Below, one piece after another: positions 11,301 to 17,277 of a stretch of 30,691 nt of DNA (positions are counted from its first letter, which is position 1; each line of letters opens with the position of its first letter). Origin of the DNA: Prevotella sp. (GTDB lineage: Bacteria > Bacteroidota > Bacteroidia > Bacteroidales > Bacteroidaceae). The notes under the pieces were generated by a model. It made no database searches. It was given only the letters and a program-made list of their open reading frames with translations, and was not told where the DNA came from. The DNA lies in contig JAILAA010000121.1 of assembly GCA_024681875.1 (NCBI GenBank), forward strand, positions 1-30,691, written 5' to 3'. A program made the translations under genes and the position numbers.

Positions 11301-13316
11301 CAGGGCAAGGTGCTGGCACGCCGCGACACACTGGTGGCACAGACCGAAGTGGAGGCACTGGCTGCCCGCGACACCTACGCCCCGATGGTGAGCAGCGCCC
11401 AGCTCGACAACCTGAACTACAGCTTCGTTTCCAACAACAACGAACTGTACATCAACGTGACCGAACCCGACTACATGGTGGAGAAGACCAACATCTATGT
11501 CACCGTGAAGGATATTCCCGACTTACAGGGCAACCTGATGCCATCGCCCCTCACGATGAACCTCTACGTCTATCGCAACCCGCTGCGCTGGAATGTGAAA
11601 CGAATCGACACCAGGGCAGACTACGGCTATCCCGTTCCCTTTGAGGCAACCATCAAGAACCTGAGCGGCACCACCCAGAACTTCCGCTTAGAAGACCTGC
11701 CCGTATGGCTCACGGCATCGCAGACGCAGGGTACCATCGCAGCACTGGATGAGCAGACCATCACGTTCCTCGTTTCCGACTTCGTGAATATAGGTACGTA
11801 TAACGAGCAGGTGACGCTCGTCGGCGAAAACAATATGTCGGAACCGCTGCCCATCACCCTGCGTGTCCGTGGCGATGCACCCGAATGGTTGGTCAGCGAC
11901 CGACTGAAGCAGCAGAACCAGACCATGATGATGGTGGCCCGCGTGAAAATCGACGGCGTGGTGGCCAGCTCGGATGAGGATGTCCTCGCCGTGTTCGACG
12001 ACAAGCAGCAGGTGCTGGGCAAGGCCAGCATCGAGGTGAACGACAAAGCGTCGGTCAATGAGGCACTGGCCTATATCACCATCTATGGCTACAAGAACCC
12101 CGATGGCACGACACCTCCGCTGTACTTCCGCTTCTACGATGCATCGACGGGTAATGTTTACAGCCTCTATCCTGAAGATGAGAAAACTTACACCTTCCAG
12201 AGCAACGCCATCGTCGGTTCTGCCACTGATCCTATCATTCTGGCAAGCAGCTACAACACTGTGCAAGCCATCAAACTGAAGGAGGGGTGGAACTGGGTGA
12301 GTTTCAATGTGGAACCCATGTTAGACTTCAGCGACGGTGAGTCAAAGCGTATCACCGTGGGTGAGTTCTTCAACAGCATGTCGAAGTGGGAAGCTGGTGA
12401 CAAGATTTCCACTGTCAACGGCACCGAAGAGCAGCACTACACCTGCCGTGAGAACCGCTCAGCGCCCAATGGCTACCTCTGGGACAATGAAGACCAGCCA
12501 GTCAACATCAACAACAAGCAGATGTACACCATCTACTCCATGAGCAACAAGACCATTTATTTGGATGGATACTTCGCCTACGATAATATCACCGTGCATA
12601 AGGACTGGAACCGTATCGCCTACCTTTCCACCATTAACTTGCCCATCGCACAGGCTTTGTCTGACTATACTGACAAGGCCCAGGAGGGTGATGTGGTGAA
12701 GTCGCAAGACGGATTCGCCATCGCTACCAGGGTGGCATCAGGAGGCACTACCAGCCTTGTGTGGAAGGGTTCGCTGCAGTATCTGGAAGCCGGCAAGGGC
12801 TATATGCTGAAACGTCTGGCCGACAGCGAGGCATCGTTCTGGTATCCGCTTTACTACAACGACAACCGCTATAGCGGCGGCACTTCCGCTACCCGGAGTT
12901 CAAGCAGCACCAACACCATGGCCACCATGAACATCGTGGCTGCCGTGGAGGGTGTCGACACTGAGGCTGGTGACCGCTTAGTGGTGTACTGCGGTGCTGA
13001 ACGGATGACAGAGGCTACTGCCGACGAGGAGCAGCTCTACTATCTGAACATTGGCAGCGATACCAAGAGCAGTGAGCCGTTGACCTTCGTCGTAGAGCGC
13101 AACGGTGAGACCATCGCCATGACGAGCAGCCGCATCAGCTATGCTCCCAACAAGGTGCTGGGTACGCCCAACGAGCCTACTGCCATCAGCTTCACGTCAC
13201 TCGATGAAATGCCACATGATGGCAAGTGGTACACCGTGAGCGGCATGATGATGCAGAAGAAGCCCACCACGAGCGGTTTGTATGTACACAATGGACAAGT
13301 GGTTATAATTAAGTAA
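2337..13316 (+). CDS. Giant secreted multidomain protein (GLUG, carboxypeptidase-regulatory-like, LamG domains)
   Basis: A 3,659-residue uninterrupted frame. A long basic n-region and hydrophobic core end at a likely signal peptidase I site (TQGAWA, about residue 46). Domains by eye: a fibronectin-III-like segment at 322-408; GLUG-type repeats at 551-650 and 771-868 (GGLVGYV, GGLIGYI, GGFVGH cores); a second FN3-like segment at 1118-1205; carboxypeptidase-regulatory-like folds at 1211-1277 and 1310-1377 and perhaps from 1404; a Big_5-like segment near 2525-2566; and two LamG/concanavalin-like domains at about 2600-2750 and 2781-2942. A GWNWVSFNV segment near 3310 and a terminal WYTVSG ... GLYVHNGQVVIIK tail resemble type IX secretion targets. 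No catalytic site is recognised. It is probably a surface adhesin or glycan-binding scaffold. It lies between two acid phosphatases. Confidence 0.9.
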   Translation: MMKQNNDLSRAVQTLSPPARKRSRSRALMRMFLLTCLLVMTQGAWADRFLQEPSGFTAIVQGIDRIRFTLPTQYDGVRNEGITEGIIYVSENEGPKKEFLTWGMGDGYNNLTSDTESGKITLKVTYDGEWQLVGKVTGGHRYFQKNTNVTFTVNCNDDNSDHFTTTVDWTVPRELRGKKYTFYLWCKSKEVFDSWYIPEDCSDKSRTYMMGEWDCPAAADVSITINDPMLSYDADQANCLMFPYTIQAKSVKTATIFYTDSLTGAGYSKRLSTKLIDIASLPADRPWKNIMIRADLKDSEGKDASIESNVLKSDMMHFPKNLKARVQPDGSVKLTWTVDHAELGDFDDSDNFEIQRNVNGTTDPNDPDWTTIAMELSFVKGQSTYSYPDEDLINRYKGKPVAYRVRRSAATLWKWNPGSGYTMQVMSAPLALPGFADAFVHRSGTWTDDEHNVTFYFTNGPKYDGENRFIVRNNADWDEAQELIKKGSLDYSRVVMVLMDENDWEAFAKRVNGGAEKLNAVMMTDIDIQDSQQSVGTQNRYYSGTFNGFGNTLTVHYTGSGNHKAPFERVDNAVIKNLTVDGSVTSSSKFAGGLVGYVSNNVEIERCVVNVDLVSQVDGDGSSGGLIGYIQTKSKATISNSAFTGSIQGDKTNCNGGFIGVALQDTKVTLTNCLFSPVSLPLDGRGCRTFARTDNSTTLTITNCYYTMVYGQYEAGGKAYFVIQKDQDWLSFRNLVAQTNGGEVNAVLLIDVTVSDPIGTESKPFNGIFEGNGHTLTANIKTSVWAAAPFAFVGNAEFRNLTVKGSIKGGIHSAGLIGSSLDGKTVNIQNVHVSTQITTTDHYAGGFVGHGHTANHTINNCRFDGSITALGENDTYAAAFIGWESGNTSNKVTNCYENGVFIGIDHAAMNYVYKTTGAYAYGNSGVCQNNYSSHNWGEMGEDKYRKVTDSSSLAAALGSGWIYTDGIVLPKMSTVEVTTQGQSAVTMTPDQIHTAIGNDTWHEVEGNIVPVMDVSTDNAYSITLWDKRAKMLLYTHMKGENKTETSIVDISGNEDAIKKHEFTWNLTRKCVDYDFDLVIKRGSSPFGIAGTEADTLAQHVTKTDAGDLANYKFMNMNTITSFTPQKRQSSVRLTWEVSGGDCDYYRLLRRNHSNNPNAQWTDTIAPNLIQQFYEDKTVYVQQAYDYRVESVLECEGTHISSAEILGAECVPTGRISGYVRMADGTAMAGVVVKCTPGSGISGASAEYTQTTDETGFYEFTDLPYQTTGKYYITVGNGGYTGPNKDGVVSFTQRSNWTQNFNFYMDTYYVYSGHVYYRDTSIPVPGVSFKLDGNEMYDASQQVITTDNQGAFALSIPAGAHRVQAVKEGHHFVNDGFLINRDAPNDSTLYNFTKNVSMVSLWDLTTVVLRGRVVGGDDQGNLPLGQSQSVNNLGDSLKIVMQLEGDDASYLIRLQDDETVKSADYKVAFGLDNNDTTQVTVTRHMLTIRPDKKTGEYQIELHPAKYKVVEVSAQGYATLFQQGKVGETIDLMFKKQGDVCEYNRIYHAVPTVDVKQFNVGDEPFYGVKKVTATDNIGNKSVINTWYWKKLSSTDSIGVYSFQYPVFMASSPYGWMLQACEKYYYNNNTNRVPDIVKLHGGRVTIKNGLISDNDNKVLDLDEDGGVSYIFTPQNKTFLLADDNALKTVSITLEYDNSFFDIKPMNGEILKGYVMATIPKAEGRKSIASGTPQLIDILRDPPGGGSSAYLEAGSKLSYTYNADLNGSGGLTFSLIQGQNANIYNGTVIVPSFGSFGSEAGTFMDSSKKNVFSIDAITYYSFGWNFSYNFDVTERIQTLSSKKWVGGKADLFMGMTTDVMIEDAIALRVVPDSIYQIYKTHEGGSFQATDVQGNTSTVKVLTGTAKVLVEGVDDTGKPVYLIRDEVLALGPKLNSTFIHSQNYIENELLPDLIKLRNSLILPMGTSESYAKELAKQKGYTTYVSKVPEDDVLFGYRDSYICYDPDNGVQCDSILSLNQTAEAWLFMLAENERQKIEVSESDLVKRYDFDGGTSIQYSESFSATRTYNQSLRYPGINDLGQVTNGILPTIKLLIEGAKRWLEINGKNVDNKPYLVRTTTEGKSTIEIKAGGSYLCLKITPQVTLNFTDKSGMTQTDSKKIGFTMSTSSKSSLTVDVYRTANEQTLERDESYKEDFTGGFTNITIDILDMLRTGKLGTNPQDYLGNSEKVYSSFVYRTRGGVTCEPYEKERTTKWYQPGTVIDVATIPADKPRIWIDEPVVSNVPYDEPARFTLHMANESDYPERASLIFNYYLLASSNPNGAKVYVDGTAINSQGVNIVLYPCRDNNNDVMVFTKQIEVYPGQEFDYNDLTLCLYDPDDAARVFDCKFSAHFVPTAGKVNISSPGDKWVVNTESPYDGKYKAWYMPVRIDGFDTNYRGFDHIELQYKLSTQGDKDWVSVCSYYADKELMAKASGVTDTIPENGAIIAQFYGETDPIEQYYDIRAVNYCRHGNGFLTRSSQVLTGIKDTRLPIAFGTPEPTDGILDIGDDIKVKFSEPIAGNYLRNINNFEVLGTLNSNDITTATSLTFGDDGLAMTQGSRNLSGKSFTVDVMVNPSTDKRSMTLFSHGGEEKGLRFGLTEDHHLIATINGQTVESDREVTFTNALHQVAYALDQSGDGMTVNFFDECTPIGSKTLTGKYEGSSCLMIGLDIVDFDKGFKGDMLEFRLWNRAMNSNSLDTYGKKKLTGYESGLLDYYPMNEGEGKWAYDKGPGSMDLTLVGTSWKRPVGISMEMKGDKGLRMSPDKFQRSTDHDYTLMFWFKTSDKAATIFSNGEALGAQENEINIGVKDYGLFVRSDGFEKNIDNYVSDGSWHHFAMTVSRSQNVANVYLDKQLRESFAADSLGGISTDHIALGATYKNRNTVVNPMTGYIDEVGMFSSVLPVNLIKEYSNHTPIGTMSALMAYLDFGRSEKMDNNTQHLEPTGISLKRYVDNQGKVLARRDTLVAQTEVEALAARDTYAPMVSSAQLDNLNYSFVSNNNELYINVTEPDYMVEKTNIYVTVKDIPDLQGNLMPSPLTMNLYVYRNPLRWNVKRIDTRADYGYPVPFEATIKNLSGTTQNFRLEDLPVWLTASQTQGTIAALDEQTITFLVSDFVNIGTYNEQVTLVGENNMSEPLPITLRVRGDAPEWLVSDRLKQQNQTMMMVARVKIDGVVASSDEDVLAVFDDKQQVLGKASIEVNDKASVNEALAYITIYGYKNPDGTTPPLYFRFYDASTGNVYSLYPEDEKTYTFQSNAIVGSATDPIILASSYNTVQAIKLKEGWNWVSFNVEPMLDFSDGESKRITVGEFFNSMSKWEAGDKISTVNGTEEQHYTCRENRSAPNGYLWDNEDQPVNINNKQMYTIYSMSNKTIYLDGYFAYDNITVHKDWNRIAYLSTINLPIAQALSDYTDKAQEGDVVKSQDGFAIATRVASGGTTSLVWKGSLQYLEAGKGYMLKRLADSEASFWYPLYYNDNRYSGGTSATRSSSSTNTMATMNIVAAVEGVDTEAGDRLVVYCGAERMTEATADEEQLYYLNIGSDTKSSEPLTFVVERNGETIAMTSSRISYAPNKVLGTPNEPTAISFTSLDEMPHDGKWYTVSGMMMQKKPTTSGLYVHNGQVVIIK

Positions 13317-13326
13317 AAAAAAACGC

Positions 13327-13803
13327 ATGAAAATGAAAAAGAGTATATTAGCATTAGCAGCCCTCGCCTTCATGGCGTGGGGCTGCTCATCGAGCGACGA
13401 CGACCAGCCGAATCCTCCTGTTGCACAGAGCCTTCAAGAAGGTAATGACACCCGTCCCGACTGGCTTTCACAAACTCCCAACTACGACCTCTTTGAGCAG
13501 ACGATGACCGTGGATATCGTCCTTCAGGACACGCTGCAGAGCTATGCTTCGGCTACCGACCTGCTCTGTGCCAAGGTGGGCGAAGAGGTGCGCGGCGTGA
13601 CCCTGCCCGAGGAAGTGAACGGACAATGGGAGTATTCCATTACGGTAGCATCCAACGCATCGGGAGAGGACATCACCCTGTATTATTATTGCGACAAGTT
13701 GCACCGCATCTTCAGCACCTATTGGACTTCTTTCGATGCCACGTTGCCGCCTACGGGCAACGATGGCATCTATCAACCTGAATTTGTAACAACAACTGAT
13801 TAA
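13327..13803 (+). CDS. Small surface lipoprotein of unknown function
   Basis: A 158-residue protein starting 10 nt after the giant gene's stop, so almost certainly co-transcribed with it. A lipobox (A17-W-G-C20) is followed directly by SSSDDD, the Ser/Asp-rich pattern that sends lipoproteins to the cell surface in Bacteroidota. The mature part is about 138 residues with alternating beta-like stretches (EYSITVASN, DITLYYYC) and no catalytic motif I recognise. The tight linkage suggests an accessory or anchoring partner of the giant protein, but this is inference. ATG 13333 is an alternative start that only shortens the n-region by two residues. Confidence 0.8.
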   Translation: MKMKKSILALAALAFMAWGCSSSDDDQPNPPVAQSLQEGNDTRPDWLSQTPNYDLFEQTMTVDIVLQDTLQSYASATDLLCAKVGEEVRGVTLPEEVNGQWEYSITVASNASGEDITLYYYCDKLHRIFSTYWTSFDATLPPTGNDGIYQPEFVTTTD

Positions 13804-13817
13804 AAGTAATAAGTATT

Positions 13818-14666
13818 ATGAAAAAATACTTTTTAACGGCCATCATCGCCGTTGCAATTGTGACTCATTTAGGGGCACAAAATTATCCCGACCCGTTCCT
13901 TGCTAACGACCTCAATGAGGAGTTCTATTCTTTCGTTCAGGCACCCCCGGCACTGACCAGTGGAGAATTTGCCTACGACTTCTACCACTACCAGCATGGA
14001 CGCGAACTGCGCGAAATTGACGGTATCAGCGAGCAGGCACTCTTCGACGAGGCAGCACAACTCTATGAAGTGTTCGATAATAAAGTAATTGGTTTTGACT
14101 TGAGCTGGGAGACTACTCCTGAAATTGTTCTGTTGTGTGAGCGTGCCGTCTCTGATGCCAGCAAAGCTAATACCACAGTGAAGAAAAAATACCAGCGCAT
14201 GCGTCCCTTTGCCACTTTCCACGATCCGTCGCTGAAGCCCGAAGAAGATGAGGAAGAGGCCAAGACCTTCAGCTATCCTTCAGGCCACTCCTCCCGTGGC
14301 TATATGTTCGCATTGGCACTCTGCACCGTGATGCCTGAAAAGACACCCGAGATTATGATTCGTGCTCAGTATTATGCCTACAATCGTGTCATCTGCGGTC
14401 ACCATTGGAAGAGCGATACCGATGCTTCGCTGCTTCTTGCCACAGCCATGTTTGCCAACGTGGTTTGTACGGACGATTATCAAGCCCAACTTGCCAAAGC
14501 TCGTGAGGAGTACCAGAATATTATCAGTGGTATCTCCGGCGTTCCCCAGGCCAAGATAGTGAAACATCCTGCCACCAGTCAGGCTTATACCATCAATGGT
14601 GCTCCAGCTGATGACAGCAGCCGTGGCATCATCATTCAGGAAGGGCAGAAAATGGTACGCAAATGA
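13818..14666 (+). CDS. Class A acid phosphatase (PAP2 family), second copy
   Basis: A 282-residue paralogue of the enzyme at 1391-2266. The signal peptide ends around residue 20 (THLGA|Q). Motifs are K122-x6-R129-P130, P154-S-G-H157 and R190-x5-H196-x3-D200, so all catalytic residues are kept. The Ser before the third-motif Arg is replaced by Asn189, which may tune specificity. An acidic loop (PEEDEEEAK) precedes the PSGH motif. The C-terminal tail (Y-T-I-N-G-A-P-A-D-D ... MVRK) is the same tag as in the first copy. It starts 14 nt after the small lipoprotein and ends 4 nt before the next short peptide gene, consistent with one operon. Expected role: release of phosphate from organic phosphomonoesters in the envelope. 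Confidence 0.92.
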   Translation: MKKYFLTAIIAVAIVTHLGAQNYPDPFLANDLNEEFYSFVQAPPALTSGEFAYDFYHYQHGRELREIDGISEQALFDEAAQLYEVFDNKVIGFDLSWETTPEIVLLCERAVSDASKANTTVKKKYQRMRPFATFHDPSLKPEEDEEEAKTFSYPSGHSSRGYMFALALCTVMPEKTPEIMIRAQYYAYNRVICGHHWKSDTDASLLLATAMFANVVCTDDYQAQLAKAREEYQNIISGISGVPQAKIVKHPATSQAYTINGAPADDSSRGIIIQEGQKMVRK

Positions 14667-14670
14667 TGCA

Positions 14671-14826
14671 ATGAAGAAAATGAAAGAGAAAGAATATCAG
14701 AAACCGGCAATACAGATTGTTGGACTAAGACAACGGACAGCTATACTATTTGTCAGCGGCGGAGAAGCCAAGATCAATGGGTATGAAGCGACCAATACAC
14801 AAGATTGGGAAACATCAGAGGAATGA
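14671..14826 (+). CDS. Short peptide of the 'K-Y-x-K-P' type, second copy
   Basis: A 51-residue frame from ATG 14671, 4 nt after the PAP2 stop. The start MKKMKEKEYQKPAIQIVGLR matches the layout of the peptides at 39 and 27668: Lys-rich opening, Tyr, Lys-Pro, a Val/Ile strand, then a hydrophobic stretch ending Ser-Gly-Gly and an acidic, Trp-containing tail. It ends 1 nt before the next lipoprotein ATG, so it is probably translated with it. The frame is open further upstream inside the phosphatase gene, but only this ATG gives the family-like N-terminus. Function is unknown. The Gly-Gly could suggest a leader, yet no maturation or peptidase-exporter gene is nearby. Confidence 0.65.
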   Translation: MKKMKEKEYQKPAIQIVGLRQRTAILFVSGGEAKINGYEATNTQDWETSEE

Positions 14827-14827
14827 C

Positions 14828-15688
14828 ATGAAACAGCCAAGATTATTGAATGTGCTGCTCGTCATGCTGACGGCAGGTGCAGTGCTGACGGCATGTTCCA
14901 GCGATGAGGACACGCCGCAGCAGATAAAGACGTATTATATGACTGTCGAGGCCACCCGGCAGGGCAACGAGGACTTGGCCCGTGCCACACGGGCGCTCTT
15001 TTTGGATGTGGAAAACTCCACGCTTAACGCATCGTGGGCAACCTCGGAGCATGTGTATGTACAAGGCACGTTATATTCTGCCCAGACTAAGTTCTGGTTC
15101 AATGGTTCTCTCCAGCCCCAATCGGAAGGAACGACCACGCGGCTGAATGGAACTCTTAGACTGCCTGATGGCTGGCAATATTCCTCCATAGATGATGCTA
15201 TTAGCACCCCCCATGTACTTACCCTTCAATTCCCGCATTCAGGAGATCTGATTTATACAGGTCAGAAAGGTACGCTGGCAGATATTGCAGAGAACTACAA
15301 CTATGCCACAGCCGAAGGTGTGCGTTATGATATCGTTGGCGACCATATAGAGGGCGTTAAAACGGCAGAGTTCGTCAATAAGCAGGCCATTGTGAAGTTC
15401 ACGCTCAAAGACAAGGCAGAAAGCTTAACGTTGCTCAACCCAACGGAGCTGACCGTTGCATACGGCGATCAAAGCATTGAGCTGAACAATATTCCTGATG
15501 CCACCTACACCACCAACGGCAATGGAGTGCTCTTCGTGGCCATACCCAGGTTCAGTGACAAGAAGGTGACGCTGACTGCGATCGTAGGTAATGACACCTA
15601 CACCTTTACCAAAAACAACGTCACGTTTGAGAACAGCAAGTACTATGAGATTAACGTGAAAATGAATAAAAAACTAAACAATGGTTGA
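14828..15688 (+). CDS. Fimbrillin-like surface lipoprotein
   Basis: A 286-residue protein. I chose ATG 14828 because it gives a proper lipoprotein signal (lipobox L20-T-A-C23) followed by SSDEDTP; the longer frame starting at 14750 would bury the signal. The mature part has the pattern of the Bacteroidota fimbrillin-like (Mfa-like) group: an N-terminal T-R-A-L-F-L segment, a WATSEHVYV stretch, many beta strands, and a closing strand pair (NVTFENSKYYEINVKM) typical of the family's C-terminus. Such proteins form or decorate surface fibres. It heads the run of exported nucleotide enzymes and overlaps the next gene by 8 nt, so it is probably the first gene of that translationally coupled block. 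Confidence 0.78.
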   Translation: MKQPRLLNVLLVMLTAGAVLTACSSDEDTPQQIKTYYMTVEATRQGNEDLARATRALFLDVENSTLNASWATSEHVYVQGTLYSAQTKFWFNGSLQPQSEGTTTRLNGTLRLPDGWQYSSIDDAISTPHVLTLQFPHSGDLIYTGQKGTLADIAENYNYATAEGVRYDIVGDHIEGVKTAEFVNKQAIVKFTLKDKAESLTLLNPTELTVAYGDQSIELNNIPDATYTTNGNGVLFVAIPRFSDKKVTLTAIVGNDTYTFTKNNVTFENSKYYEINVKMNKKLNNG

Positions 15689-17264
15689 GAATTTCAGACT
15701 TCGTCTACTCACACCGCTGCTGGTCCTCGCCGGTCTGGAAGCGCTTGTGTCCTGCTCTGTAAGCGACAACGCCGCCTTTGAGCCGGATTCCCTGAGGAAG
15801 AGCATCGTCATCCTCTATGAGAACGACGTACATTGTAGCATCAACGGCTATGCCAGAATGGCAGGTTTGCGCGATGCCATCAATCGCAGCGACACCGCAT
15901 ACGCTGCCATCGTAAGTAGTGGCGACTACCTGCAAGGAGCCGTTTCGGGAGCCATCTCTCGCGGACAGTACATCATCGACATCATGCGCAACATGAACTA
16001 TGCTGCCATCACCATTGGAAACCATGAGTTTGACTATGGCGGGCCGCGCATGATAGAATTGCTGCAGAATGTCAATGCCCCTGTGGTTTGCGCCAACTTC
16101 TTCGAATACGGAGCCACACAGCCCTTCTATGCGCCTTACGTCATCAAGAGCTATGGCAACAAGAAGATTGCCTACGTGGGTGTATGTACCCCTGAGACGA
16201 TGAGTGCCGAGAGCTACTCCTTCTACGATAAGGATGGCAACCAACTCTACGACCTGCGCAACGACCAAGTGCCTGCCCTGGTACAGCAGGCTGTGGACAA
16301 TGCCCGTGACGAAGGTGCAGACTATGTGGTGCTGCTCTCGCATCTCGGTGAAGACGAGAAAGAGAATGCCATCAGCTCATGGTCGCTGGTGGAAAAGACC
16401 AAGGGCATCGACGTGGTGCTCGACGGTCACACCCACTCCATGATAGAGCACCATGATGTCACCAACCTTGAGGGGATACCCATCAATGTCACACAGACTG
16501 GTACGCAGTTTGCCTACGTGGGCAAACTGCTGATTACTGCCGACGGACACATCAGCACCACCCTTATCACCAACGCTATGATTCCCTATGAGAATGTTGC
16601 GGTTGCTGCCACAGTGGATAGCATCAAGGCAGATATGAGCAACATTGTCAATCAGCCGATTGCCACCACCGACTACGAGTTGGCCATCTCTGACAGCAAC
16701 GGGCGTCTGGTACGCAGAGGCGAGACCAACCTCGGCGACCTCATTACCGATGCCTTCCGCTCGGCGATGACTGCCGACATCGGACTCATGAATGGAGGCG
16801 GCATCCGTAACAACATATTTGAAGGCACCATCACCTACGGCAGCATCATCGATGTCTTGCCTAACGACAACCGCATCTGTAAGATTGAGGCTACTGGTGC
16901 CCTGTTGATCGAGATGCTTCGCAAGTGTACAGCCAAGTGCCCTGAAGAGGACGGCAACTTCCCACAGGTGTCAGGCATGCGCTACACCATTCATACCGCT
17001 TCGCATACCGTCAGCGATGTGGAAGTGCTTGATGCCAATGGCACCTGGCAGCCCATCGACGAGACACGTACCTATACGGTGGGCGTGGCCGACTACTTTA
17101 TGAATGGCGGCTATTACGACATCCTCAAGCAGTGCCCCTTGCTCATCAACAGCAACACCATCGTGCGTGATGTCCTGGCCGACTATCTGAAGCTGACCCT
17201 CGGTGGCACCACTGGCACAGCATATGCCGTACCTCAACAGCGCATCACTATCATCAATGATTAA
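15681..17264 (+). CDS. 5'-nucleotidase-type metallophosphatase lipoprotein
   Basis: A 527-residue lipoprotein (L22-V-S-C25). The N-terminal calcineurin-like domain carries the full two-metal set: D49-x-H51, G81-D82, G113-N-H115-E, H221 in LSHLG, and G249-H250-T-H252. The C-terminal 5'-nucleotidase domain has RRGETNLGDLITDAFR (about 345-360) and N371-G-G-G-I-R376, whose arginine contributes to substrate-phosphate binding in UshA-type enzymes. The architecture and length match bacterial 5'-nucleotidase/UDP-sugar hydrolases. It would convert NMPs (or related phosphoesters) to nucleosides plus phosphate at the cell surface. It overlaps the upstream gene by 8 nt. It appears fully functional, unlike its paralogue at 19904. 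Confidence 0.92.
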   Translation: MVENFRLRLLTPLLVLAGLEALVSCSVSDNAAFEPDSLRKSIVILYENDVHCSINGYARMAGLRDAINRSDTAYAAIVSSGDYLQGAVSGAISRGQYIIDIMRNMNYAAITIGNHEFDYGGPRMIELLQNVNAPVVCANFFEYGATQPFYAPYVIKSYGNKKIAYVGVCTPETMSAESYSFYDKDGNQLYDLRNDQVPALVQQAVDNARDEGADYVVLLSHLGEDEKENAISSWSLVEKTKGIDVVLDGHTHSMIEHHDVTNLEGIPINVTQTGTQFAYVGKLLITADGHISTTLITNAMIPYENVAVAATVDSIKADMSNIVNQPIATTDYELAISDSNGRLVRRGETNLGDLITDAFRSAMTADIGLMNGGGIRNNIFEGTITYGSIIDVLPNDNRICKIEATGALLIEMLRKCTAKCPEEDGNFPQVSGMRYTIHTASHTVSDVEVLDANGTWQPIDETRTYTVGVADYFMNGGYYDILKQCPLLINSNTIVRDVLADYLKLTLGGTTGTAYAVPQQRITIIND

Positions 17265-17277
17265 AAACGATTCAGCT

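Noticed and set aside
14671..14826. RiPP or bacteriocin precursor with Gly-Gly leader
   Set aside because: The Gly-Gly is not conserved in the copy at 39, and no modification enzyme or peptidase-containing exporter is visible; kept only as a possibility in a finding.
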